The notes below the pieces were generated by a model, which did no database searches, had not been told where the DNA came from, and saw only the letters and a program-made list of their open reading frames with translations. From Legionella wadsworthii DSM 21896 = ATCC 33877 (lineage in GTDB: Bacteria > Pseudomonadota > Gammaproteobacteria > Legionellales > Legionellaceae), in assembly GCF_000701265.1 (NCBI RefSeq), contig NZ_KL370759.1:1018588-1082587 (forward strand): 64,000 bases of DNA, in the 5' to 3' direction. The position numbers and the translations under genes were made by a program. This document shows positions 55,091 through 63,655 of the stretch, piece by piece (position 1 is the stretch's first letter; every line of letters starts with the position of its first letter).

Positions 55091-55846
55091 CTATTGATTG
55101 GGCACCGAATTTTCAGGTATAGAATTCGCAGGCACGGTATTCGCTGGACCTGGATTTACCGGACCCATGTTAGTGGGTCCGGTAGAATTTACACTTTTTG
55201 TGGGTGGTTGGTTCGTAGGTGCGGGTTTCAAAGGAACCGTCTTCGAAGGTGTTTTATTAATTGGGGTTGTATTAGTTGGTGTTGTTTGCGTAGGCTTTGT
55301 GTTTTTAGGTTCTATTTTTTCAATAGTTTTGTTCATTTTTTCTTTAAAATCGTGAAGTGTAGGTGAAATTTGATTAACAATCCATTCAGTAATGGGCTGG
55401 AAATACATCACAAATTTTGATTGACGCCATACGGGTTCATTCGCTGAAGGAGTAAGCTGGACAATATAGATGATGATAATCGTGATGATTGCAGCTCGAA
55501 TAATTCCAAAAATAGCACCCAGAAGGCCATCGATGAATCCTAATTCACTAAATAGAAATATCAGGGTTAATAGATAATTGACTAAGGCTCCAACAGCCAT
55601 TGTCACTATAAAAATAAGTAGAAACATGGCAATCAAAATCAAGTATGAAATATCTTGGTCACTCCCCCCGCGATTTGTAAAATGCTCAGCAAGTTGAGGC
55701 GCGTATTTAAGTCCTAGATAAACAGCCGCAATCAAAAAAAGTAAAGAAACTACACCCCTGATAAAACCACGAATTAAACCAAAGATGATAGATAATACAA
55801 AAATAATAAGAAAGACAAAATCTACCCAGTTCAATACGATATTCAT
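55091..55846 (-). CDS. CvpA-family membrane protein with long Pro/Thr/Asn tail
   Basis: 251 residues. The first 165 residues are a CvpA protein with four membrane helices (WVDFVFLIIFVLSIIFGLIRG, then FRGFIRG-type GFIRGVVSLLFLIAAVYLGLK and the conserved FIDGLLGAIFGIIRAA). CvpA is named for colicin V production and supports envelope resistance to bile and other stresses. After residue about 175 a tail of some 70 residues consists of repeated TxP, TNxxP and PxN units, which E. coli CvpA (162 residues) lacks. The tail is on the C-terminal side of the fourth helix. Confidence 0.83.
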   Translation of the reverse strand: MNIVLNWVDFVFLIIFVLSIIFGLIRGFIRGVVSLLFLIAAVYLGLKYAPQLAEHFTNRGGSDQDISYLILIAMFLLIFIVTMAVGALVNYLLTLIFLFSELGFIDGLLGAIFGIIRAAIITIIIIYIVQLTPSANEPVWRQSKFVMYFQPITEWIVNQISPTLHDFKEKMNKTIEKIEPKNTKPTQTTPTNTTPINKTPSKTVPLKPAPTNQPPTKSVNSTGPTNMGPVNPGPANTVPANSIPENSVPNQ

Positions 55847-55997
55847 GGCAAGTCCTTTTTGGAATTCCTCTGTATATAATAGGATATTTAATTGGCTTTA
55901 ACTCAAATGATCAAAAAGTAATTTTTCCTAAACCATAGTACGTGTCACAACACTGTTATAAAAGAATATGGATTAAAAGAGGTAAGGCAGCCAACTT

Positions 55998-56861
55998 TTA
56001 TAAAAGTTGGTTGATGTCGCTCGCGGCAATGGCACCCTGACTTTGAGCAACGCATATTTGATTGAGACCGGATACTATATCGCCTGCCGCATAAAGCTTG
56101 GGAATTGACGTTTGTTGTGATGCATTCACGATTAACTCCCCTTCTTTATGTTTTGCACCAAGTCTTAAAGCTAGATTACTATTTTTAGTACAACCTAAAG
56201 CCGAATAAAGAGTATCAAAAATTGCTTTATTATGATTTGAAAAATGAATTCTTATTTTTGAGCCAATGTAGTCTAGATCAATAATAGCATCGGTGATAAC
56301 CTTTATTTTTGCTGTTTGAATTATTTTTAAATCTTTCATTGTTAACGTATTACCCTGGGTCAATAAAGTAATCGATTCTGAATAGCGGCGTAGAAACAAA
56401 GCTTCGGATACAGAATGTGAATCATTCCCCACTATTGCTATCTCTTTATTTATGACTTCATATGCATCACATATAGGGCAAAATCGTAGGTCGAATTTCT
56501 TGATTTGCGGCAACTTAATTTCAATATCTTGAATACCTGTTGCTAAAATGACAGTCTTACTCTTAAAATATTGATTCGAAATAAAATTATCATTTTTAGT
56601 TTTATCCAAAGTTATTATATTATCACTATGGATAGGAATGTTATAAAACAAAAGTTGTTCTTTCAGCTTATTTAATAAATCAGGACCTGAAATACCCTCT
56701 TTGAATGCAGGATAGTTATGCGACTTGGGGATTTTGAGCATTCTACTGTTTCCCGAATCTACGATTAGAATATTTCTACGGAATCGATGCAAATATAAAG
56801 CAGCAGAAATGCCTGCTGGACCAGCTCCAATAATAAGACAATCAAGAATTTTCCTTTTCAT
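55998..56861 (-). CDS. Thioredoxin-reductase-like FAD/NAD(P) oxidoreductase
   Basis: 287 residues. FAD motif GAGPAGISAALYLHRF at the N-terminus, then the redox pair CPICDAYE near residue 130 and a second nucleotide-binding motif IAIVGNDSHSVSEALFL, and AAGDIVSGLNQICVAQSQG near the C-terminus, all in thioredoxin reductase order. The CPICD site differs from the CATC of TrxB and matches a subgroup of smaller reductases of unsure partner. The protein is about 30 residues shorter than TrxB. No thioredoxin gene is adjacent. Confidence 0.83.
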   Translation of the reverse strand: MKRKILDCLIIGAGPAGISAALYLHRFRRNILIVDSGNSRMLKIPKSHNYPAFKEGISGPDLLNKLKEQLLFYNIPIHSDNIITLDKTKNDNFISNQYFKSKTVILATGIQDIEIKLPQIKKFDLRFCPICDAYEVINKEIAIVGNDSHSVSEALFLRRYSESITLLTQGNTLTMKDLKIIQTAKIKVITDAIIDLDYIGSKIRIHFSNHNKAIFDTLYSALGCTKNSNLALRLGAKHKEGELIVNASQQTSIPKLYAAGDIVSGLNQICVAQSQGAIAASDINQLL

Positions 56862-56980
56862 ACTTACACTATAGCCCAGAAGTTTTTGATAATTCAGAAA
56901 TTAGATAAAAAAATAAAATATGCAAAAAAAAAATCATAAAATAAGAATTATATTACTTAATAAGACTTTGCGACAGCGCT

Positions 56981-57001
56981 GAGGAGAAAAGCTTTCTCCT
57001 C
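56981..57001 (-). terminator. Hairpin downstream of the alliinase-like gene
   Basis: Perfect 9-bp stem GAGGAGAAA / TTTCTCCTC with a three-base loop, six bases past the stop codon. No clear T-run follows on the minus strand. Confidence 0.5.
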
Positions 57002-57007
57002 ATTAAA

Positions 57008-58582
57008 TTATGGATGTGCAATTTGCCATTGACCATTCATGAAAAAAGGTTGTGTCCATTGGATGTGTAACTGTTTGTTTTTTGCATTAATTGATTTTTT
57101 AAATTGATTCCCCTGCACAATAACTGAATGCTTTGAATTATCAATTTTTTTAATAGAAATTAAATTACTTCGTTGATAATTAATAAATTGAGGCAAAATG
57201 ATGTGAACATTTCCGACTGATGCATCCACATTGATCATACAATCATCAAGATTGGCAACATACTGGGTATTTTCACTACTGTGAATCATCCTGCTGGTGC
57301 AATGATTTGCTGAGGAGACTAATACATCATTGGAATTATATTTCTTAGCTTCGCCCAAGCGATTTAAAAATTCAGCAAGATCGCCACTATAACCACATAA
57401 GTTAATACGAATGAAGGCATCTGTAGCACCCATTGCATTGCCATTATCTACGGCTACATTGATATCTCTAAGTAAAACCTGCTCACCCGTCATTTTTGGA
57501 ATATCTGGACTATTAAGCTTTGCAAAAAAAGTAGGACTGCCGGGAATGCTTAGGACCTCAGTACCGGGATAGCGCTTAAGCATCTCTGTTTTGACCATGT
57601 CATGCCGCTTTACAATCGTATTAAAGGCATCCGTGCGAAGGCCTTGACCTGCATCAGGAAGGGCAATCAGAGCAGACATAAGATTTAAGGCTTCAGCAAC
57701 GCCTGGGGTACTTTCCCCTGTTGTTAACTTCCAGATATAAGAAAAGAAATTGTGAAAAATACTCGCTGTATAGGAATCACTCATAGGAAACCACATATAC
57801 CCCAAGCGATATCCCGGTTTTCCAAGTGCTTTTGAAACAGAATTAAACGCTAAAACATGTTTGCCTTCATTTCTTGCCTGAGATAGCCAGGCAATATTCT
57901 CTTTAACATATCCCGTACCATCACTACCATAGGATGGCGAAGAAAAAACCAAGTCAGCAATTATTATTTTTGCTTGGGTATAGGGTTTGCGGAATGTCCC
58001 GTCAGGATTGTTGGGTGAGGTTACAAATTCGACTAGAGTTTCATCAGGTCTGGGCTTCACTTCGTTAGGATCAGTGAATCCTTGGAATCGTGCATTGGGG
58101 TAAGGCCTAAAATTAACAGCATGCTCATGAAATGAATAATAAGGGATTTTTTCAACAAAAAGAAAATGCTTTTGTGGCTCACTTGCAGCAATTGCATAAA
58201 CAAGAGCAAAAATAATTTGCAATGAGCCATTGGATGGACAAAATGTATATTTTGTTTCACGAGGATCTAGGAACAACTCTTTATTACCAAGTCGTGAATG
58301 ATAGGTACGAAGTGTTTGATCAACCTCATTAAAAAAAGCCACGCTTGATGGAATCAGTAAACTATTCTCTCCCGGTTGGCCTAAATAAACAGAACTGTCA
58401 AATACATGTATTGCGGGAGGATTAAGAAGACCATAACGCTGGTATAACTCTGTGAACATAGGCGTTTCATTAGGACGTAAATAAATTAAGGGATCAGCTG
58501 CATTGGCAAAACCTGCAAAAAAAAACAATAAAATAATCTTATATTTTAAAATTGTCTTAAAACAATTTATTCTTTTTAGCAT
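57008..58582 (-). CDS. Exported PLP enzyme related to plant alliinase / tryptophan aminotransferase (TAA1)
   Basis: 524 residues from the ATG at 58582, behind AGGAGATTAG. A signal peptide (about 1-28, ending FANA) precedes an aminotransferase-fold domain (about 30-420) with the alliinase/TAA1-like features PSNGSLQIIFALVYAIA, TSPNNPDG at 188-195, D210 in IIIADLVF for the PLP ring and the PLP lysine K251 in FNSVSKALGKPGYRLGYMW. The PLP set is complete, so it should be active. A C-terminal domain (about 425-524) is beta-rich with few charges. Plant alliinase cleaves S-alkylcysteine sulphoxides; the substrate here is unknown. An exported PLP enzyme of this class is unusual in bacteria. Confidence 0.83.
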   Translation of the reverse strand: MLKRINCFKTILKYKIILLFFFAGFANAADPLIYLRPNETPMFTELYQRYGLLNPPAIHVFDSSVYLGQPGENSLLIPSSVAFFNEVDQTLRTYHSRLGNKELFLDPRETKYTFCPSNGSLQIIFALVYAIAASEPQKHFLFVEKIPYYSFHEHAVNFRPYPNARFQGFTDPNEVKPRPDETLVEFVTSPNNPDGTFRKPYTQAKIIIADLVFSSPSYGSDGTGYVKENIAWLSQARNEGKHVLAFNSVSKALGKPGYRLGYMWFPMSDSYTASIFHNFFSYIWKLTTGESTPGVAEALNLMSALIALPDAGQGLRTDAFNTIVKRHDMVKTEMLKRYPGTEVLSIPGSPTFFAKLNSPDIPKMTGEQVLLRDINVAVDNGNAMGATDAFIRINLCGYSGDLAEFLNRLGEAKKYNSNDVLVSSANHCTSRMIHSSENTQYVANLDDCMINVDASVGNVHIILPQFINYQRSNLISIKKIDNSKHSVIVQGNQFKKSINAKNKQLHIQWTQPFFMNGQWQIAHP

Positions 58583-58889
58583 CAACTAATCTCCTATAAA
58601 TCAGCTCCTAATTCACATAGTTGCAATAAGAGCATAAAGAATCAAGTGTTTTATTCATGAGATCAAGATGAGCTTAATTCATAGCGTAACAAGTGCAAAA
58701 AATCCTTACATTTCAACGAGTATTTTTTATTTTTCATGTTTTTTCTATGCAGATTCCAGCTCCAATTGGGTGTTAAATAGCTCAGTATCATGATACATTT
58801 TAAAAGGAATACTTAATTGATTAAATTTACTAGAATAAATAAAGAGACTGATAAAATTATTTTCTAGTAATTGAAATAACATCTATATT
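58583..58889. other. Divergent intergenic region
   Basis: About 305 AT-rich bases between the alliinase-like gene and the winged-helix gene; presumably holds both promoters. I see no gene or repeat here. Confidence 0.4.
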
Positions 58890-59279
58890 ATGACAAATTT
58901 ATCCATATCTAATGAGATTCGACGTTTTATCCTGAATAGCATACCGTCTGTTTCATATCTGGAAGCTATGTTATTGATGCGTTCCGTTAAGGATCATGAT
59001 TGGACAGTCGAGGAATTATCTAAAAGACTTTTTATTAATGAATCAGCCACAGAAACCATCTTAAAGCAACTTCAAGGGACTGGAATTATTAAAATGATAA
59101 ATAATGAAATGCCTTTGTATCGATATGAACCTCAAACACCTGAACTTAAAAATCTGATAGATCAAATAGCAATTTTATATTCCTCTCACTTAATTGAAAT
59201 TACAAATCTGATACATTCTAATATAGGTAAAAAAGCTCATAAATTTGCTAATGCTTTCATTTGGCGAAAGGACTCATAA
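58890..59279 (+). CDS. Small winged-helix-type regulator-like protein
   Basis: 129 residues, no membrane segment. Residues about 18-60 (PSVSYLEAMLLMRSVKDHDW, TVEELSKRLFINESATETILKQLQ) read as a winged helix-turn-helix, with a helical C-terminus. It is the first gene of a three-gene unit with two small DUF5985 membrane proteins; this trio is seen in other proteobacteria (from memory), so the regulator and the membrane pair may form one system. DNA binding is not proven from sequence. Confidence 0.65.
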   Translation: MTNLSISNEIRRFILNSIPSVSYLEAMLLMRSVKDHDWTVEELSKRLFINESATETILKQLQGTGIIKMINNEMPLYRYEPQTPELKNLIDQIAILYSSHLIEITNLIHSNIGKKAHKFANAFIWRKDS

Positions 59280-59280
59280 T

Positions 59281-59544
59281 ATGGCAGCCATTATTTACTC
59301 CCTATGCACAATTACTGCCTTTGTATGTGCTTGGTTATTACTCCGCAGCTATCATAAGCAAAAATTCCGTCTTTTATTATGGGGAGGAATTTGTTTCTGT
59401 GGTTTTTTTCTAAATAATGCCCTTCTCGTAGTTGATCAGCTTATTTTTACACATATTGACTTGTCGGCTTGGCGACTGCTAACAGGGTTAATTTCCTTAT
59501 TATTTTTACTCTATGGTCTTATCTGGGAGGATGAAGAGCTATGA
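59281..59544 (+). CDS. DUF5985-type small membrane protein (first of a pair)
   Basis: 87 residues, about three membrane helices (IIYSLCTITAFVCAWLLLRSY, LLLWGGICFCGFFLNNALLVVDQ, LLTGLISLLFLLYGLIW). ATG 59281 follows the regulator stop by one base with AAAGGACT upstream. The motif CAWLLLRSYxxxxxxLLLWGGIC and NNALLVVDQ is typical of DUF5985. Overlaps the next gene by four bases (ATGA). Confidence 0.75.
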   Translation: MAAIIYSLCTITAFVCAWLLLRSYHKQKFRLLLWGGICFCGFFLNNALLVVDQLIFTHIDLSAWRLLTGLISLLFLLYGLIWEDEEL

Positions 59545-59822
59545 TTAACGCAATGCTTATTGGTGCATTTGCCATGGCTTCTATAATAATATGTTTATTT
59601 TTTCTGAGATTTTGGAAAAGTACTCAAGATTCCTTTTTCCTTTATTTTGCTGGATCATTTTTACTTGAGGGATTGAACCGAGTTATTTTGGGATTAACAA
59701 CACAACAAGATCAAAAACCTTTAATTTATATTATAAGAATGTGTGCTTACCTACTCATCGTATATGCTATTTTTCAAAAGAATAAGCAATATCGAAAATC
59801 CATGAATCAAAAAGTTAATTAA
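59541..59822 (+). CDS. DUF5985-type small membrane protein (second of a pair)
   Basis: 93 residues, three membrane helices (MLIGAFAMASIIICLFFLRFW, FLYFAGSFLLEGLNRVILG, LIYIIRMCAYLLIVYAIF). Shares the FLRFWxxxxDxFFLYFAGSFxLxGxNR layout of the partner family. Its start overlaps the stop of the preceding gene (ATGA), so the pair is translated together, suggesting a heteromeric membrane complex. Function unknown. Confidence 0.75.
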   Translation: MINAMLIGAFAMASIIICLFFLRFWKSTQDSFFLYFAGSFLLEGLNRVILGLTTQQDQKPLIYIIRMCAYLLIVYAIFQKNKQYRKSMNQKVN

Positions 59823-60011
59823 ATATTATCCCCTGATATTCATAAGGAGTTACCTTCTCAAGCGAAAGGACTGGACTTTAATCTGAAATAAAAATTCTTA
59901 ATTAGCGCTTAGTATCTTTTATCCTATCCGCGAAGAAATACATCTGAGTTAGGACACTATTTTCCGCAAAATAAATTATAATTAATATATATGATAGAAC
60001 TGAGAACCATC

Positions 60012-60224
60012 ATGTGTACGCTAAGAGATGTCATTATTTTTTTTGCCGGAGCAGAGTTTTTCCATACAGTAAGTCATATCATTTTACCTTTTTTTATTTC
60101 GATGCCTATAAATTTAGGTTTTATGATATTAACCCCACATTTTAACCTATGGATAATTGGAATTAATGCACTGATAACCCTGCTATTACTTTGGTGGGCA
60201 TGTCGATTAAAAAGTACAAGTTAA
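60012..60224 (+). CDS. Small two-helix membrane protein
   Basis: 70 residues from ATG 60012 (a start at 59991 is possible). Two membrane helices (about 5-30, 42-65) and histidines in FFHTVSHIILPFF that could bind metal or heme. Compact hydrophobic protein of unknown function; alone on its transcript. Confidence 0.5.
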   Translation: MCTLRDVIIFFAGAEFFHTVSHIILPFFISMPINLGFMILTPHFNLWIIGINALITLLLLWWACRLKSTS

Positions 60225-60539
60225 ATATGAAGGAAGTATCACTTTCATTATTGATATTTACTTATTAAACTTTGATATTAGATTAATCGATGTTGCTTTA
60301 CCTTCTAATTCCCCGACAAGATTGTAATTAGAGAGAAATTAAAAATCTTCTAATTCAGGGCGGTTGGTTATCGTCATTTTGCTGGAACCCATATTGGATA
60401 TGAGTGTAAGCAGATAAAAATTCATGCAGCAAAAGATCCTTCCTTGAACCTTAAAAAAATTTAATTCTTCTTCACATACTTATTATTAATGATATTATCT
60501 CCCCCTCATATAATCAGTAAATCATATAAGGAATTGGTA

Positions 60540-60752
60540 ATGAAATTAAAAGGTGGAGATTCTAATAAAAAATTTCAAAATACATTTTTCAAGCCTCAAG
60601 TAAAATGTAAAGGAATGAACAAAGAGATTATCAATGCAGAACAAAATCGTAATAAATTCTGGTCAAACCAAAAAAATTCTGTCATCAATGCTGCACCAAA
60701 TGAAATCCTTGCATTAAACGCAGTCGCTTTGATGTCCACATTATTAAAATAA
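60540..60752 (+). CDS. Small basic hypothetical protein
   Basis: 70 residues from ATG 60540, which has AAGGAATTGG upstream; a frame extending upstream to 60489 has no such site. Lysine/asparagine-rich (KLKGGDSNKKFQNTFFK, KEIINAEQNRNKFW), soluble. No family that I know. A perfect inverted repeat follows at 60774. Confidence 0.5.
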   Translation: MKLKGGDSNKKFQNTFFKPQVKCKGMNKEIINAEQNRNKFWSNQKNSVINAAPNEILALNAVALMSTLLK

Positions 60753-60773
60753 GAATAAACTATTTCCATCGCA

Positions 60774-60796
60774 GGAATTTTCGTACCGAAAATTCC
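60774..60796 (+). terminator. Perfect inverted repeat after the small basic protein gene
   Basis: GGAATTTTCG / CGAAAATTCC with a three-base loop, 22 bases after the stop codon. No T-run follows directly, so the terminator role is tentative. Confidence 0.5.
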
Positions 60797-60809
60797 TCGA
60801 GGTACACTT

Positions 60810-60995
60810 TTAGCAAACTTTGTCCGTATACATTAGGGTTTTCTCAAGTGTGCCTAAGCTATGCCAGATATGCATCAAAGCTTTGAACATCGATAGAAGA
60901 TTCTGATTTTTAATGATACCGTCCCACCCAGCTTCAAAATGCCTCAACTTGCGTAGGTACAACTTTAAGACAAGTTTATAGTAAACTTTAAATAT
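60810..60995 (-). pseudogene. Possible remnant of a coding sequence
   Basis: An open frame of about 61 codons without a proper start, ending VC-stop at 60812. The translation (LRKLRHFEAGWDGIIKNQNL, FKALMHIWHSLGTLEKTLMY) reads like the end of a helical protein. There is no ribosome site. It may be the 3' end of a lost gene, or chance. Confidence 0.25.
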
Positions 60996-61181
60996 TCATT
61001 AGTATTCTATAAATAAATGTCTATATTTAGTGTATAGGATCCTTTAACTCAGAATTATTTATTAATCCTAAAAATTTAATTAAAAAATAAAAATAAATGT
61101 AAAACAAAGCCTTGTTTTATTGAAAACTCAAATTGTATTATCTATGATTAAAAAATTATCATTTGTTTTGAGGATTACCAC

Positions 61182-62240
61182 ATGCCAAATAGTATTGTTC
61201 CCTTCCAAGTTAATTATGAAAAAAATGGCACTCCAATTTCAGCAAGGGAACAAGCAATTAAAATATTGGATCAAGTTGACAAATTACATGATAAAGGAAA
61301 CGGCGCAAAGAAGGTTGGAATTACTTATTCCGCGAATCAGAATCAAACAGACACCATTATCGATTCTTATCAGAAGGGAAAGTGGAATACAGGAACAAGC
61401 GGGGCAAATCAGGCAAATGTCATATCTGAAATCGAGAAATTACTTGCAGAACCTAAATATCAGCATCTAAAGGGTGTTTACGAGACAGTACCCATTACCA
61501 CCATGAAATATGATAAAAATGGAAAAGCAGCGGCAGCTGATCCCTCTTCGGTAACCAAGAGCCTGGATCATGCTTCTCAATTTATGGATAATGGAGGTGT
61601 TTTACTGGGTTGGACTAATCAAAAAACACATCCTAATTTAGCTATTGGTGGTGGTGTAGCTTCTAGTGTTCAGCCTGCAGACCAAAAGAAAATGATATCA
61701 GATTGGGTAAAAAGCAAACTACCTCAACCCACCTTGGAAGATGATCTTCCCTTAACCCCTCCTAACAAAACAGCATCTGGAACTTCTAAAATGCAGGAGT
61801 TACAGGCCTCAGAAAAAGAACAAGCTGCGCGCATGAAAAAAACGATGAGCATTAAAAGCGATCAAATTGAATCTTTAATTGAAGCTTTTAAAAAACATTG
61901 TGATGAAAAATGGTTAAGTGATAATCCGCCCAAAAAAAATAAAGATGGAGGTTTAGACCTTTCATTTAAATCCGAAGAGAATATGGCAGACTTCTTCAAA
62001 CAACAAGCCAGTTCCGGAAGAAATTTCATTATGGTTGACGAAAAAACACAGCAAGTCATTGCATTTTCAAATGGGGATGGGAAGCTTTATAGGCCAGGAA
62101 AAGATGGCCCTCAAGAAATTACCGGTAACTCGATTACACCCAAAGAAGGCGAAATGAAGGATCTTCCAACACTCGATAATTTTAAAATGCCATCAAAAGA
62201 ATCCACACAAGAATCCTCTTCTAAACTGCAAAAAGCTTAA
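61182..62240 (+). CDS. Unknown soluble protein, candidate effector
   Basis: 352 residues, ATG 61182 behind TGAGGATTACC. No signal peptide or membrane segment. Low complexity linkers separate an N-terminal half (about 1-180, with GITYSANQNQTDTIIDSYQK and FMDNGGVLLGWTNQKTHPNL) from a helical and acidic/basic C-terminal half (about 200-352). The tail is rich in Ser, Glu and Lys (SKESTQESSSKLQKA). No family recognised. Isolated gene flanked by its own terminator, as is common for effector genes in Legionella. Confidence 0.6.
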   Translation: MPNSIVPFQVNYEKNGTPISAREQAIKILDQVDKLHDKGNGAKKVGITYSANQNQTDTIIDSYQKGKWNTGTSGANQANVISEIEKLLAEPKYQHLKGVYETVPITTMKYDKNGKAAAADPSSVTKSLDHASQFMDNGGVLLGWTNQKTHPNLAIGGGVASSVQPADQKKMISDWVKSKLPQPTLEDDLPLTPPNKTASGTSKMQELQASEKEQAARMKKTMSIKSDQIESLIEAFKKHCDEKWLSDNPPKKNKDGGLDLSFKSEENMADFFKQQASSGRNFIMVDEKTQQVIAFSNGDGKLYRPGKDGPQEITGNSITPKEGEMKDLPTLDNFKMPSKESTQESSSKLQKA

Positions 62241-62249
62241 TATAATAAA

Positions 62250-62282
62250 TACTGTCTTTAAAAATTTTTTTTAAAGACAGTA
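62250..62282. terminator. Strong intrinsic terminator
   Basis: Stem of 15 pairs (TACTGTCTTTAAAAA with its complement) around a T-rich loop, 10 bases after the stop of the 352-residue protein gene. The T-run lies partly within the stem, as often seen in such AT-rich genomes. Confidence 0.7.
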
Positions 62283-62453
62283 CAATTCCAATTATTTATC
62301 AAGTGCTGAAAAAATATCAAAATGGCTTCTCCTGCAACATGATTAAAAATATATGCGGGATTAAACTATTGCAGTAAACTATTTAGTATCAATTCTCAAC
62401 TATCATCTTTATTTCATCTAAACTAAAATCAGGAACATTAAAAAGGAATGAAT

Positions 62454-62882
62454 ATGTTTTTAAGAACGAGCAAGCTTAATCTATTTTCTTGTTTGGCATT
62501 TGTTTCTTTATATTTACCAGCAATAACTTATGCAGAAGATAATTATAATTCGAAATTTATTAATGAAAGTGATAAAGGTAGTGAGCCATATACTCTGGTG
62601 AAGACAAGAGTGTGGCCAGATTCTGGTTGTATTATAGAAAGTGGTCCAAATATTATTTTGCCCGGAGAGCACACAGAACTTGTTGTTGCTAAAAAACAAG
62701 GTTGTGATCAAGCTGGCATTGGTTACTCGATGTACAAAAAATCCGATAAGAAAAAAGAACATTTACTTGGATATGTCTCTCATCGTTTCCGAGATGGAAC
62801 TTTTAGTCTACAGATTTCGGTTTTCTGTAATGACAAAGAATGTGTCTTTAAAAATCTAAATCCCAGTCAAAATTTAAAATAA
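62454..62882 (+). CDS. Exported cysteine-containing protein, unknown
   Basis: 142 residues from ATG 62454, six bases after AAGGA (an ATG two codons earlier is also in frame). Signal peptide ends near ITYA-EDNY. The mature protein has four or five cysteines (DSGCIIESG, KKQGCDQAG, VFCNDKECVF), suggesting disulphides and a beta-sandwich-like fold: VWPDSGCIIESGPNIILPGE, SLQISVFCNDKE. No family assigned. Confidence 0.65.
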   Translation: MFLRTSKLNLFSCLAFVSLYLPAITYAEDNYNSKFINESDKGSEPYTLVKTRVWPDSGCIIESGPNIILPGEHTELVVAKKQGCDQAGIGYSMYKKSDKKKEHLLGYVSHRFRDGTFSLQISVFCNDKECVFKNLNPSQNLK

Positions 62883-63000
62883 TTAATCGACTGTTGTATC
62901 ATTCACGATTGATCAAAAATTGCTTAGGTCATCTGTTTGCAATTATATTTACATAATGAGCATTAGGATAAAATTTATATCAAATTAAGAGGTATTTACA

Positions 63001-63531
63001 ATGATAAAACGAATCTTCGTTATTGGTCATATGGGTGCAGGGAAGTTTATATTTTGCGACGCATTAGCAAAAAAATTAGGATGGCAAATCGTCGATGCAA
63101 ACCCAAGCATTGAACGCTATATTGGTCGACTTACACGAGAAATTTTAGGTGATGAAGGTGAAGCAGCGTACAATCGATGTCAAGAAGATATTATTTCTCA
63201 TTGTATGAAAAAAGAAAATGTTGTTGTTTTATTGGAAGAGTGTGTTGTCTCAAGCGAACAATGCCGGAAATTATTATCTTCTGAATATGTTGTTTATTTG
63301 AAAGTGTCTGTTGAAACGCAACTTGAGCGCATGGAACACGGCCGCACCCCATCGCTTCCAGTCGAGAATATGAAAAACTTTTTGTTAAAACAACATCAAG
63401 AACGAGATGCTTTTTATGAAGAAGTCGCTACATTGGTTGTAGAGTCTCTTGGTTTTTCAGATCAAACTTCAGAAATCAATAAAATAATTGAGCAAGATGT
63501 TAACAAGGTTTTGAATGATATCTGTAAGTAA
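63001..63531 (+). CDS. Shikimate-kinase-like P-loop protein with altered Walker A
   Basis: 176 residues, close to AroK size, ATG behind AAGAGGT. The P-loop is GHMGAGKF, where F replaces the usual Ser/Thr after lysine, the residue that binds Mg. DANPSIERYIGRLT resembles the shikimate-binding DxDxxIE region, and the lid region has RMEHGRTPSLP. The fold is that of shikimate kinase or gluconate kinase, but the altered P-loop makes normal kinase activity doubtful. It may be a divergent paralogue with another role. Confidence 0.68.
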   Translation: MIKRIFVIGHMGAGKFIFCDALAKKLGWQIVDANPSIERYIGRLTREILGDEGEAAYNRCQEDIISHCMKKENVVVLLEECVVSSEQCRKLLSSEYVVYLKVSVETQLERMEHGRTPSLPVENMKNFLLKQHQERDAFYEEVATLVVESLGFSDQTSEINKIIEQDVNKVLNDICK

Positions 63532-63655
63532 TAGGATTTGTTTGTTTCCAAAGCAAATATTTGCTTGATTAGGCACTTCTCCGCTCCCTGGCAATTTAAT
63601 TTAGAGAATATCATTTGAAGGTGATATTGATACGGTTCTGTCAATTAGCATCTTT

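Noticed and set aside
60360..60460. Short reading frame (about 36 codons) in the gap upstream of the small basic protein gene
   Set aside because: No start codon and no recognisable product; possibly chance.
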